This document shows, piece by piece, positions 26,894 through 36,219 of a stretch of DNA of 64,000 bases; the stretch's first letter is position 1, and each line of letters begins with the position of its first letter. The stretch is taken from positions 1-64,000 of the forward strand of contig CALEHQ010000042.1 in assembly GCA_937876315.1 (NCBI GenBank), read 5' to 3'. Below the pieces are notes generated by a model. It saw only the letters and a program-made list of their open reading frames with translations, was not told the origin of the DNA and ran no database searches. The position numbers and the translations under genes are program-made. This stretch comes from an uncultured Actinomycetes bacterium. Lineage in GTDB: Bacteria > Actinomycetota > Acidimicrobiia > Acidimicrobiales > Acidimicrobilacustridaceae.

Positions 26894-27501
26894 GGTTCGA
26901 GCGCTGCGCGGAAGAAGAGGCGAAGGTGTTGAAGTCGCTGCTCAAGCGCGTCGAGAGCGAGTGGGTCTCGATCAAGGAGTCCCTCGATGAATGGGAGGTC
27001 GCTGAAGTAACTGAGAAGCGCTCCGTAACCGGTGAGCATGAGCTGTTCGGCATCGAATCTCCGGAAGGTTCCGGCTTCCATCTCGACGGTGAAGTAATCG
27101 ACTGCTTTCTCGAACAACGGACGTAATGCCACTCCGAGATCAACACCCAGTCGGCGTCCGCCGTCGAGAGCCTCACGACGAACGATTCGCACGAACTGCG
27201 AGTTCTCCATAAAGAAGGTGAACCCAGCGGTGAGGACGAGGTCAACCTTTTCCCAGCCTTGAACGGGAGAGTCAGTCGCAGTATCCACCTGGAGGATCCA
27301 ACCAGCGAGAGCTCGATCAAAGACTTCTTTGTAGATGGCCTCTTTCGAGGGGAAATGATGAAGAACGCTCGATCGACGGATGCCGACTGCACCGGCAATG
27401 TCATTCAATGAGGTTCCATCGAAGCCGTTCTCGGCGAAGCAGAGCTCCGCCTCTATGAGGATTACCTCACGTGTTGGTGTCGCACCCTCGCCTACGGCCA
27501 T
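26890..27501 (-). CDS. TetR family transcriptional regulator
   Basis: 203 residues. The N-terminal helix-turn-helix spans about 12-58 ([29 protein letters not shown]... then [18 protein letters not shown]), the remainder is the ligand-binding helical domain. As first gene of an operon with the acyl-CoA synthetase, PBP4 and LON-domain genes it probably controls its own operon; an acyl-CoA or fatty acid effector is plausible by context only. Divergent from the gene at 27561 with 59 bp between, where the operator should be. Confidence 0.88.
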   Translation of the reverse strand: MAVGEGATPTREVILIEAELCFAENGFDGTSLNDIAGAVGIRRSSVLHHFPSKEAIYKEVFDRALAGWILQVDTATDSPVQGWEKVDLVLTAGFTFFMENSQFVRIVRREALDGGRRLGVDLGVALRPLFEKAVDYFTVEMEAGTFRRFDAEQLMLTGYGALLSYFSDLPFIEGLLDRDPLALDALEQRLQHLRLFFRAALEP

Positions 27502-27560
27502 CGGCTGAGGTTAGCGGCCGACTGCTCGACAGGCAGGTGACTCCGATTACCGTCTTGTCT

Positions 27561-27947
27561 ATGGAAATCCTTTCGGCACTTTTCATCGAAGGCATCGACA
27601 CTCGCCAGGTCGATGGCCCTTCTACTCGCATCGACATCACTGGTATTCAGTTCTCGGCAGCCGCGCCACACGCTGTACCGGTGTCGCTTGAACCACATCT
27701 GTGCGTAATTGTTCATTGCCCGCCAGGATCGAAAGACTCCGGGGTCCTTGAGGTTGTCTACCTCCGAGGCGAAGAGCAGATCGCTCGAAACGTGCAACCG
27801 CTTCAGGTTGAACCGGGCAAGTTCAACTATCGACTTGTCCGGGCAGAATTGATGTTTGAAGAGTACGGAACAATCGAAGCGCATTGTCGCGTCGATCTCG
27901 GGCCGGTAACGATCGTCCCGTTCACACTTTTGCCTCCAATCTCGTAA
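27561..27947 (+). CDS. Small all-beta protein (DUF6941-like)
   Basis: 128 residues with alternating hydrophobic beta strands (IDITGIQFSA, LCVIVHCPP, VLEVVYLRGEEQIARN, KFNYRLVRAELMFEEYGTIE), similar in layout to the actinobacterial DUF6941 proteins, but no conserved catalytic residues are evident. I chose the ATG at 27561; the frame is open further upstream but lies over the TetR regulatory gap. Its stop overlaps the FIST gene start by one base (TAATG), so the two probably work together. Confidence 0.65.
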   Translation: MEILSALFIEGIDTRQVDGPSTRIDITGIQFSAAAPHAVPVSLEPHLCVIVHCPPGSKDSGVLEVVYLRGEEQIARNVQPLQVEPGKFNYRLVRAELMFEEYGTIEAHCRVDLGPVTIVPFTLLPPIS

Positions 27948-29065
27948 TGCACAGCGCAGCGGCGCTCTCGACCCACCCAATCGCCTCGCATGCAACTGGT
28001 GATGTCATCGCCGACATCCTTGATCTTGGAAAACCATCACCGGATCTTGCGATGGTGTTCGCGACATCGGCGTTCAGTGGCGCATCTGAGGACATCCTTC
28101 GAGCGATCGATGTGCTTCTCAAACCAGCGAATGTTTTATTCGTGTCTTCTTCTGGCGTCCTTGGAGCCGGCTCGGAGGTGGATGGGACCGCTGCGCTGAG
28201 CCTTTGGGTGTTCTGGTCGGAAACACTTAAGAACGACGTCGTCGTTATCCCACTGGACGAAGGCCTCGAGGGCGTCGACTACCTATCGAGACGTCGACTC
28301 GCATCAGCACAAGCCGTTGTTGTTCTCGCCGATCCGGCGTTGCCGATGGTGACGCAAACGATCGAGTCACTCTGCGAGCTCCGGACCAACAGGGTTCTTT
28401 CAGGCGGTCTCCTTTCAGGATCCAATGGAGCCCCTTCGATCTGCGACTCCACAGGCCGCTCTTTCAACTGCGTGGCAGTTGCATTCCACTCGACTTCTGC
28501 CGAAGCCGTCATCGCTTACGGTTCGGCGCCGATTGCGGGGCCGATGACCATTACGAGTTCGACCGGCGCAATGGTGCGCGAACTCGATGACGAGTCCGCT
28601 TTGGACGTCGCCTACGAAGTTCTCAAGCACGGTGATATTGAGGATCGGACTTCTGCGGCGCAGAACCTTGCTCTTGCCGTGCTCGCTCCCGAAACGATGA
28701 CAGTCGTCGACGTTCACGAAGTCTTGGGGGCCGATAAAACGAGTGGAGCCATCGCGATCGCGGCGACTCTCGCTGAAGGAACAATCGTCGCGTTCCACCG
28801 AAAGGACTCGCCAGTCGCAACCTTTGCCTTCAACGATGCTCTCGCTGGCGGCCGCTCATCGGGGGCACTGCTCTTCACCTGTTCGCTGATCGACCCCAAG
28901 GCCGCCAATGAGGGCGTGAGCGATCTGGGTCCGCTCACTGAGTCACTCGGCACTGCGTCGTATGTCGGAGTGCACGTCTCGACGGTGATCGGAACGGGAT
29001 CCAATGGACCCGGACTCTCTGCGGCTCCCCTGTCAGCAATCATCTTCGGACCTCGCCACCGCTAA
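27947..29065 (+). CDS. FIST domain (FIST_N + FIST_C) protein
   Basis: 372 residues. The N-terminal half has the FIST_N pattern (DLAMVFATSAF, VLFVSSSGVLGAGSE, then GLLSGSNGAPSI) and the C-terminal half the FIST_C pattern (about 200-370, including GALLFTCSLIDPK and a GVHVSTVIGTGSN end). FIST proteins are thought to bind small ligands such as amino acids and often occur with signal transduction domains; this one stands alone, fused to nothing. It is translationally coupled to the small beta protein upstream and lies 9 nt before tkt. Confidence 0.85.
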   Translation: MHSAAALSTHPIASHATGDVIADILDLGKPSPDLAMVFATSAFSGASEDILRAIDVLLKPANVLFVSSSGVLGAGSEVDGTAALSLWVFWSETLKNDVVVIPLDEGLEGVDYLSRRRLASAQAVVVLADPALPMVTQTIESLCELRTNRVLSGGLLSGSNGAPSICDSTGRSFNCVAVAFHSTSAEAVIAYGSAPIAGPMTITSSTGAMVRELDDESALDVAYEVLKHGDIEDRTSAAQNLALAVLAPETMTVVDVHEVLGADKTSGAIAIAATLAEGTIVAFHRKDSPVATFAFNDALAGGRSSGALLFTCSLIDPKAANEGVSDLGPLTESLGTASYVGVHVSTVIGTGSNGPGLSAAPLSAIIFGPRHR

Positions 29066-29074
29066 GGTTCGGCC

Positions 29075-31033
29075 GTGACCGACAGCCGAATCGAATCCCG
29101 CACCGTTGACGTTGTTCGTGGCTTTGCCATGGATGCCCCGCAGAAGGCGAACTCCGGTCATCCCGGAACTGCCATGGCCCTCGCGCCGTTGGCCTACGCG
29201 CTCTACGCAAGAGTCATGCGTTACGACGCCAGTTGCCCCGAATGGCCAAATCGGGACCGATTTGTCCTCTCCGGCGGCCACGCCTCAATTCTTCAGTATT
29301 CGATGCTGTACCTCACGGGTTTTGGCCTCACGTTGGATGACATTAAAAACTTCCGGCAATTTGGTTCCCCGGCAGCGGGACATCCCGAGCGGGGCCACAC
29401 TCCAGGTATCGAGGTGACAACGGGACCTCTCGGACAAGGCCTTGCGAATGCGGTTGGTCTCGCACTTGCTGAACATGCCCTTCGTGCTCAGTTCGGACCG
29501 CAGTTGTTCGACCACCACACATTCGTCCTATGCGGAGATGGAGACCTTCAAGAAGGCATCTCTCACGAGGCTGCATCTCTGGCCGGCCATCTCGGACTCG
29601 ACAAGCTCGTTGCGATTTACGACGACAACCACATCTCGATCGACGGTCCAACAGAACTTGCACTTTCGGATGACGCAGCTGAACGCTTCCGCTCCTACGG
29701 CTGGCACGTCGAAAACGTCGGCGAGATCGGCGAAGACATCGACGCGCTTGAGGCAGCAGTAAACCGAGCCAAGAACATCGACGGCAAGCCTTCACTCATC
29801 GTCCTACGCAGCCATATTGGCTATCCGTCACCAAAGTTCACAGACACCGCCCATGCCCATGGCAATCCATTTGGACCTGAGGAGATCTCTGCGACCAAGG
29901 CCGTGTTGGGCATGCCTGATGAGTCGTTTTGGTCGCCCGATGATGTTCTCGAACACATGCGGGCTGTCGGTGTTCGGGGACGAGCCGCTCGTGAAGCGTG
30001 GTACTCCGTGCACGACAACTGGACCGAGAACCGCGCCGAACTCGATGCGGCGCTCGAAGGTCGGGGCATAGAAGGTTGGCAAGATTCTCTGCCGGTTTGG
30101 GAAGCAGGCGAGTCAGTTGCGACCCGCAGCGCGGGCAAGAAGGTTTTGAATGCGCTCGCCCCTGTCGTGCCCGGCCTCATGGGCGGCGGCGCCGATCTCA
30201 CAGGCAATTGCGGCGTAGAGCTCGATGGAGGCGTTGCGTTCTCTCGACTCAATCGTGATGGTCGTCAGATCCATTTCGGAGTTCGCGAACACGCAATGGG
30301 TTCAGTGATGAATGGAATGGCTGCTCATGGTGGACTTATTCCGTTTGGCGGAACCTTCTTCGTCTTCGCTGATTACATGCGTCCCCCTGTCCGACTCGCA
30401 GCACTGTCCGATCTGCGCGTTATCTACTCGTGGACACACGACTCAATCGGAGTCGGCGAGGATGGCCCGACGCACCAGCCAATAGAGCACCTTGCGTCGC
30501 TTCGGGCCATGCCGAAGTTGCGAGTTATTCGTCCAGCCGACGCAAACGAAACAGCACAAGCCTGGAGAATCGCGATCGAAAAGGGTGGACCAACCGCTCT
30601 TGTCCTTAGTCGACAGAACCTCCCAGTTCTCGATGGGACAGCTGGAAATACCGCTGTTGAACTTGGTGCTTACATTCTCCGCAACACGAAATCTGACCCC
30701 GACGTTGTTCTCATCGGAACAGGCTCCGAGGTATCGCTTTGCGTTGCGACTGCAGGCCAACTTGCCACTGAGGGAATTTCAGCTCGCGTCGTTTCGATGC
30801 CATGTTGGGAACTGTTCATGGATCAAGACGATGACTATCAGCGCTCAATTCTTGGTGAAGGCATTCCGCGCGTCTCGGTCGAAGCTGGTTCCACCTTTGG
30901 GTGGGCTCTTTGGGCTGACGCGTGCGTCGGCATCGACCACTACGGGGCGAGCGCGCCTGGTCCCGAACTTATGGAACTTTTCGGCATGACAGTCGAAAAC
31001 GTCATCGAACACGTACGCATCGTCCTCAACTAA
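29075..31033 (+). CDS. tkt: Transketolase
   Basis: 652 residues, standard length. ThDP-binding motif GDGDLQEGISHEAASLAGHL (about 154-173) and the pyrimidine-domain segment with Glu in FGVREHAMG are visible, plus the C-terminal transketolase domain (VVLIGTGSEVS). It moves two-carbon units in the non-oxidative pentose phosphate pathway. GTG start, 9 nt after the FIST gene. First of the tkt-tal-pgl-fbiC run. Confidence 0.96.
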   Translation: MTDSRIESRTVDVVRGFAMDAPQKANSGHPGTAMALAPLAYALYARVMRYDASCPEWPNRDRFVLSGGHASILQYSMLYLTGFGLTLDDIKNFRQFGSPAAGHPERGHTPGIEVTTGPLGQGLANAVGLALAEHALRAQFGPQLFDHHTFVLCGDGDLQEGISHEAASLAGHLGLDKLVAIYDDNHISIDGPTELALSDDAAERFRSYGWHVENVGEIGEDIDALEAAVNRAKNIDGKPSLIVLRSHIGYPSPKFTDTAHAHGNPFGPEEISATKAVLGMPDESFWSPDDVLEHMRAVGVRGRAAREAWYSVHDNWTENRAELDAALEGRGIEGWQDSLPVWEAGESVATRSAGKKVLNALAPVVPGLMGGGADLTGNCGVELDGGVAFSRLNRDGRQIHFGVREHAMGSVMNGMAAHGGLIPFGGTFFVFADYMRPPVRLAALSDLRVIYSWTHDSIGVGEDGPTHQPIEHLASLRAMPKLRVIRPADANETAQAWRIAIEKGGPTALVLSRQNLPVLDGTAGNTAVELGAYILRNTKSDPDVVLIGTGSEVSLCVATAGQLATEGISARVVSMPCWELFMDQDDDYQRSILGEGIPRVSVEAGSTFGWALWADACVGIDHYGASAPGPELMELFGMTVENVIEHVRIVLN

Positions 31034-31047
31034 TCCGGAGCACTGAA

Positions 31048-32139
31048 ATGTCCCGACTTTCTGACCTTTACGCAACCGAAGACCAGAGCCCTTGGCTCGA
31101 CAATGTCCGCCGTGACTGGATTGAGAACGGCGAAATGCAGCGTTGGGTCGACCGAGGCGTACGCGGGGTGACCTCTAACCCGACAATTTTTCAGAAGGCG
31201 ATTTCTGGCGGCGACGCATACGACGATCAGTTTCGTCAGTTGCTGGCTTCGGGCACATCAGTAACGGACGCTTACTGGGAACTTGTCGTGACCGACATCA
31301 ACAACGTGCTTTCGATCCTTCGACCCGTCTACGACTCAAGCAACGGAATTGACGGATATGTATCAATCGAAGTTTCTCCGCTTCTCGCTCGCGACACTGA
31401 TGGAACTGCCGCAGCAGCGCGTCACCTCCATAGGCTCATAAATCAGCCCAACCTGTACATCAAGATTCCTGGAACTGCTGAAGGACTTCCCGCGATCAAA
31501 GCGATGATCTCCGAAGGCGTGAGCGTCAATGTCACGCTTCTGTTCTCTCTCGAGCGCTATCGCGAAGTCATGGAGGCCTACATCGCAGGTCTGGAAGCTC
31601 GCGACGGAGATCTCTCCGGAGTTTCGTCCGTCGCGTCGTTCTTCATCAGCAGGGTTGACTCGGAAACAGATAAGCGTCTCGAAGCTCTTGGTTCCGACGA
31701 CGCAAAGGCACTAATGGGCAAGGTTGCAGTCGCCAACGCACAGGTTGCGTATGAAGCTTTCCTCGAAACCTTCAGTGGCCCCCGATGGGATGCGCTTGTG
31801 GCTCGTGGCGCTCGTCCTCAGCGTCCGCTTTGGGCATCCACGTCGACGAAGAACCCGGACTACCCGGACACCTTGTATGTCGATTCTCTCATTGGCCCCA
31901 ACACAGTCAACACGATTCCCGAGAAGACTCTCGACGATTTCGACGATCACGGCACTGTGACCCGAACCGTCGATGCTGACTTTGCAGGAGCTCACTCGGT
32001 TCTCAATGGCTTCGCAGATTTGGGCCTTTCACTCTCAGACGTCACCTCGCAACTCGAAGACGAAGGCGTGGCTTCGTTCTCGAAGTCATTCGATGACCTT
32101 CTCGAGTCACTTACCCAGAAGGCGAAGACTCTGAAGTGA
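31048..32139 (+). CDS. tal: Transaldolase
   Basis: 363 residues, the long actinobacterial transaldolase type. GVTSNPTIFQKAI near residue 36 and PNLYIKIPGT with the Schiff-base Lys (about residue 138) are visible; LWASTSTKNPDYPDT and the VNTIPEKTL segment are also diagnostic. It follows tkt by 14 nt with a CCGGAG ribosome-binding site before the ATG. The longer upstream frame lies within tkt and is not coding. Confidence 0.95.
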   Translation: MSRLSDLYATEDQSPWLDNVRRDWIENGEMQRWVDRGVRGVTSNPTIFQKAISGGDAYDDQFRQLLASGTSVTDAYWELVVTDINNVLSILRPVYDSSNGIDGYVSIEVSPLLARDTDGTAAAARHLHRLINQPNLYIKIPGTAEGLPAIKAMISEGVSVNVTLLFSLERYREVMEAYIAGLEARDGDLSGVSSVASFFISRVDSETDKRLEALGSDDAKALMGKVAVANAQVAYEAFLETFSGPRWDALVARGARPQRPLWASTSTKNPDYPDTLYVDSLIGPNTVNTIPEKTLDDFDDHGTVTRTVDADFAGAHSVLNGFADLGLSLSDVTSQLEDEGVASFSKSFDDLLESLTQKAKTLK

Positions 32140-32819
32140 ATGGTTCGCTCGTCGTCGTAGACGACGTCGCTGCAGCATTCGCCCAACTTCTAGTTGACCG
32201 AACCGCAGCATCGAGCGCCCATTTCTCGCTCGCATTCTCAGGCGGCTCAACTGCGAGAGAGTGCTACGAACATCTCGCTCGTAGGTCGCAGTACACCATT
32301 GATTGGGCCAGGATCGATGCATGGTGGGGCGATGAACGGTGTGTTCCACTGGACGATCCCGACTCGAACTATCGGCTCGTCGAAGAATCATTGCTCTCAA
32401 AGGTTGGGCCGTTGGCCTCTGTTCATCCGATGCGTTCTGGTGTACCGGATGCTGCTGATCTCTACGATCGCCTTGTTCGCTCGGCTCCGCCCATCGACCT
32501 CATCCATCTGGGCCTTGGACCCGACGGGCACACCGCCTCACTCTTCCCCGGTTCTGAGGGGCTGACCGCGCCTGCGTATCGATTTGTCGCCTCCAATGTC
32601 GACCCTCTAGGAAACAATCCTTATACGCGTCTCACATTTACCTTCGCAGGCATCGCAAACTGCCGTGCGGCAGTCGTGACCGTTGCTGGCGCTTCGAAGA
32701 CCGAAGCGCTGCATCGTGTGCTCGACGGAGATCTCAGTGCTCCAGCAGCACATGTTGCGAACGAAGACCTCATTTGGCTCGTCGACGCTGAGGCATTGGG
32801 TTCTCGCAGTGCCCGATAG
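32136..32819 (+). CDS. pgl: 6-phosphogluconolactonase
   Basis: 227 residues of the NagB-like family. SGGSTARECYEHLAR (about 34-48), WWGDERCVP (63-71), SNYRLVEESLL and GLGPDGHTASLFPG (about 127-140) are the conserved motifs of DevB/Pgl. It hydrolyses 6-phosphogluconolactone. GTG start overlapping the tal stop (GTGA). In many actinobacteria zwf and opcA sit between tal and pgl; both are absent here. Confidence 0.94.
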   Translation: MNGSLVVVDDVAAAFAQLLVDRTAASSAHFSLAFSGGSTARECYEHLARRSQYTIDWARIDAWWGDERCVPLDDPDSNYRLVEESLLSKVGPLASVHPMRSGVPDAADLYDRLVRSAPPIDLIHLGLGPDGHTASLFPGSEGLTAPAYRFVASNVDPLGNNPYTRLTFTFAGIANCRAAVVTVAGASKTEALHRVLDGDLSAPAAHVANEDLIWLVDAEALGSRSAR

Positions 32820-32829
32820 GGTCTCTCAG

Positions 32830-35169
32830 ATGTCACGGCTGAACGCCCCACTTGACGAGTTGATGTCCGAAGCCAGGTCTATTCGAGACCAGGCATTCGG
32901 CGTCCGGGTGACATATTCGCCGAAGGTGTTCATCCCGCTCACGATGCTCTGCCGGGATCGCTGCGGCTACTGCACATTTGCTCAGCCGCCTGCACGCCTC
33001 GAATCTCCGTATCTGTCTCCCGCTCAAGTGCGTGCACTCGCCATTGCTGGTGCACGGGTGGGCTGCCATGAGGCGCTTTTTACCCTCGGCGAAGCGCCTG
33101 AAGACCGCTATCCAGTCGCCGCTCAGTGGCTGGCTGACAATGGCTACGGATCCACGATCGACTATGTCGCCGCTATGGCGCAGTTGGTCCTCGATGAGAC
33201 CGGTCTTCTCCCCCATGCAAACGCTGGAGCACTTCCGGCGGAGCAGTTAGCGCAATTACGGAAGGTATCTCCATCACAGGGAGCAATGGTTGAGTCGTTA
33301 CGAGGTGATCTCGAATGCCACCGTGGCGCTCCTGATAAGACCCCCGAACGTCGTCTTGCGACCCTTGAAGCAGCGGGTGAACTTTCGATCCCGTTCACAA
33401 CTGGCATCCTCGTTGGCATCGGAGAGGACCGCGACGATCGCATCGCTGCCCTGGAAGCAATCGCCGCATCACATCGTCGTCATGGACACGTTCAGGAAGT
33501 CATTGTTCAGAACTTCCTGCCGAAGGCCGGAACCGCAATGCATGCGGCCAACCCGTGCCCAAGCGACGTCTATCTCGATGCAATCGCACTAGCGAGGTTG
33601 ATTCTTCCGCTTGATATTCATCTCCAGGCTCCTCCGAATCTTTCCGACGATTTCGGCGTTCTCCTCGACGCTGGAATCGACGACTGGGGCGGCGTCTCTC
33701 CGGTGACTGCCGATCATGTGAATCCCGAACGCCCTTGGCCGGACCTCGACATCCTTCGAACCGTCACTGAAGCAAAGGGTTTCACTCTTGCGCCTCGACT
33801 CACGGTGCATCCGGAGTTTGCCCGTAACGACGAAAAATGGATCGATGAGGGTCTTCGGTTCGCTGTTATGGATCGATCCGACGCCGAGGGCCTTGCCCGA
33901 GACGATGCTGGCGCGGTATTCGTGCAATCGCTCAAGCCTGCCGCTCCTGAGCAAGTCGACGATGGTGTCGAGGTTCTGCAGATCGGTCCCCGCTCCACAA
34001 TTTGGAGCGCCGGTTCTCGGATCACCCCTCCCACCTATGTACCTGCTGAAGGTAAAGCCACTGGCGCTGTTGCCGAGGTCATCGAGGGTGTCCGCCTTGG
34101 TCAAACTCCAGAGCTCGAGGAAATCGTCACGCTGTTCAGCGCTCGCGGTCCCAACTTCGCTGCCGTAACGCAATTGGCCGACGAGCTACGAGCCGAAGCC
34201 GTCGGCGACACCGTGACATGGGTACACAACCGCAATATCAACTACACAAACGTGTGCACGTTCAAGTGTCGTTTCTGCGGTTTCAGCAAAGGCCCACTTT
34301 CCCTCAATCTTCGAGGGACGCCGTATCTACTCACGCTCGACGACATCGCGCAACGTACACGAGAAGCGGCCGATCTTGGTGCAACCGAAGTCTGCCTTCA
34401 GGGTGGCATTCATCCTGATTTCGATGGCGACTACTACATCGATGTTGCCCGTGCTGTTACCGACGCAGTACCCGATATCCACGTTCACGGCTTCACGGCT
34501 CTCGAGGTTACCGAGGGTGCACGTCGACTTGAGGAACCGCTCGATTCCTATCTTCGCCGCCTCAAAGATGCAGGCCTCAAGACGCTGCCAGGAACTGCGG
34601 CAGAGATCCTCGACGATGAAATCCGAGCAATCATTTGCTCGGACAAAATCAACACCGAGGAATGGCTTGAAGCTCATCGCTCCGCTCACAGCGTTGGCCT
34701 TCGTTCAAACATCACGATCATGTTTGGATCGGTGGAGCGGCCGGTTCACTGGGCTCGCCACATCATCCGTACTCGCGATCTGCAAAAGGAAACCGGCGGT
34801 TTCACTGAGTTCGTTCCGTTGCCGTTCGTTCACATGGCCACCCCGCTCTATCTCACCAAGAAGGCCCGGCGCGGCCCAACGTTCCGCGAAACGTTGTTGA
34901 TGCACGCAGTTCCCCGCATCGCGTATCGCGGCCTCATCGACAACATCCAGGCCTCATGGGTCAAGCTCGGCGTGAGTGGATCCCGACAGGCATTGCAGGC
35001 CGGTGCCAATGATCTTGGTGGAACCCTCATGGACGAGAACATCAGCCGCGCTGCTGGAGCCGATCACGGTCAAGGCATGGAGCCAAAAGACTTCGCCGAG
35101 CTCGTCGCACCGCTGGGCCGCGTGGCCGAGCAACGGACCACGTTGTACGGACGCCTCGCTGGAGTGTGA
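32830..35169 (+). CDS. fbiC: FO synthase FbiC (fused CofG/CofH)
   Basis: 779 residues with two radical SAM domains: CofG-type with CRDRCGYC (Cys41, 45, 48) and CofH-type with CTFKCRFC (Cys476, 480, 483). The CofG half is about 1-400 and the CofH half about 420-779 (VHNRNINYTNVC opens its cluster loop). The enzyme makes FO, the deazaflavin chromophore of F420, from tyrosine and a ribityl-uracil. The ATG at 32830 has AGGG 8 nt upstream and follows the pgl stop by 10 nt; a GTG at 32809 inside pgl is possible. Adjacency to pgl suggests F420-linked glucose-6-phosphate oxidation. Confidence 0.95.
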   Translation: MSRLNAPLDELMSEARSIRDQAFGVRVTYSPKVFIPLTMLCRDRCGYCTFAQPPARLESPYLSPAQVRALAIAGARVGCHEALFTLGEAPEDRYPVAAQWLADNGYGSTIDYVAAMAQLVLDETGLLPHANAGALPAEQLAQLRKVSPSQGAMVESLRGDLECHRGAPDKTPERRLATLEAAGELSIPFTTGILVGIGEDRDDRIAALEAIAASHRRHGHVQEVIVQNFLPKAGTAMHAANPCPSDVYLDAIALARLILPLDIHLQAPPNLSDDFGVLLDAGIDDWGGVSPVTADHVNPERPWPDLDILRTVTEAKGFTLAPRLTVHPEFARNDEKWIDEGLRFAVMDRSDAEGLARDDAGAVFVQSLKPAAPEQVDDGVEVLQIGPRSTIWSAGSRITPPTYVPAEGKATGAVAEVIEGVRLGQTPELEEIVTLFSARGPNFAAVTQLADELRAEAVGDTVTWVHNRNINYTNVCTFKCRFCGFSKGPLSLNLRGTPYLLTLDDIAQRTREAADLGATEVCLQGGIHPDFDGDYYIDVARAVTDAVPDIHVHGFTALEVTEGARRLEEPLDSYLRRLKDAGLKTLPGTAAEILDDEIRAIICSDKINTEEWLEAHRSAHSVGLRSNITIMFGSVERPVHWARHIIRTRDLQKETGGFTEFVPLPFVHMATPLYLTKKARRGPTFRETLLMHAVPRIAYRGLIDNIQASWVKLGVSGSRQALQAGANDLGGTLMDENISRAAGADHGQGMEPKDFAELVAPLGRVAEQRTTLYGRLAGV

Positions 35170-35170
35170 A

Positions 35171-35374
35171 TTAGTCCAGTGTGTCGTCAGGCTCGCTGAG
35201 AAGACCTATTGCCTTCTCAACCGCACGCCGTGCTCGGGTAAATCGTTTCTCGTCGATTGGCAGTTCGTGTCCCCCAGCATCGATCGATTCACGTAACCGC
35301 ACGATTGCGAGGTCCGCAAGTTCCTCGGCAATCTGTTCGAGGCGTTGGCGGATGTCGTCGAACTCTCCTGACAT
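35171..35374 (-). CDS. Small conserved helical protein
   Basis: 67 residues, mostly helical (DDIRQRLEQIAEELADLAI... then RFTRARRAVEKAIGLL). Not assigned to a function; similar short acidic proteins occur beside fbiC or ribosome-associated genes in other actinobacteria, from memory. The ATG at 35374 has AAGGA 7 nt upstream. It converges with fbiC, the two stops being 1 nt apart, and is divergent from the next gene. Confidence 0.65.
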   Translation of the reverse strand: MSGEFDDIRQRLEQIAEELADLAIVRLRESIDAGGHELPIDEKRFTRARRAVEKAIGLLSEPDDTLD

Positions 35375-35448
35375 GACGTCATCCTTACTCACCGAATGCG
35401 ACAGAGCGAGCAACTAGGGTTTCGCTCGTCCTCTTTCCTATGAACTGA

Positions 35449-36216
35449 ATGGATCAACCGATGGCCGGGCAACGCAGCGAAATCAGTGACGACGATGTCC
35501 ACGAGTGGATCTCTTTCGATCTCGATGGCGAGACGTACACCTTCGATGCGACTTGGCTCACAAGCAATTGGAAGTGCATCTACGGAGATGGCTGCCTGGG
35601 CATCGAGGAAGAACCCGATGAAGGCAAGATGTTTGGCTGCTGTGTCCACGGTGCGCATTTTGCAGACAAAGAGGACCGCAAGCGCGTCGCTGAAGTCTTT
35701 CCTCGGCTTCGTGACGATGAATGGCAGTTCAAAGAGGTTGCCGCAAGCCTCGGCGGGCCGATCCACAAAGACCACGGAGATTGGGTCACCCGTAGGCATG
35801 AGGGCGCATGCATTTTCCTGAATCGTCCCGACTTCCCCGGTGGAGCAGGATGCGCCTTCCACACAGCTGCCCAGTCTCGCGGCGAGAACTTCATCGATTG
35901 GAAGCCAGAAGTCTGCTGGCAGGTGCCGGTCCGCCTCGACTTCCATATTGACGACAACGAGTACGAAACCAACATCCTGCGTGAATGGAAACGACGTGAC
36001 TGGGGTGAGGGCGGCGACGACTTTCACTGGTGGTGCACAGAGGATCCGCGTGCCTTTGTTGGCGAGGTTCCCGTCTACGTCTCAAGCAAGGATGAAATCG
36101 TCGCCCTCGTAGGACAAGGAGCGTACGACCGCGTTGTCGAACTCATCGAACAACGCGGCACGCAGGTTTTCCTTCCTCACCCATCGGTGAAACGCGCTCC
36201 AGCGAGTAAGGACTGA
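35449..36216 (+). CDS. Cys-rich metal-binding protein (YkgJ/DUF3109-like)
   Basis: 255 residues with eight Cys (43, 49, 64, 65, 121, 135, 156, 196), including a GCC pair and a GCAFH motif, the arrangement of YkgJ-like proteins that hold zinc or an Fe-S cluster. Tryptophan-rich segments (DDFHWWCTEDP) lie near the C-terminus. Cytoplasmic, no signal. Function unknown. It ends 3 nt before the stop of the convergent typA gene. Confidence 0.7.
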   Translation: MDQPMAGQRSEISDDDVHEWISFDLDGETYTFDATWLTSNWKCIYGDGCLGIEEEPDEGKMFGCCVHGAHFADKEDRKRVAEVFPRLRDDEWQFKEVAASLGGPIHKDHGDWVTRRHEGACIFLNRPDFPGGAGCAFHTAAQSRGENFIDWKPEVCWQVPVRLDFHIDDNEYETNILREWKRRDWGEGGDDFHWWCTEDPRAFVGEVPVYVSSKDEIVALVGQGAYDRVVELIEQRGTQVFLPHPSVKRAPASKD

Positions 36217-36219
36217 CGC

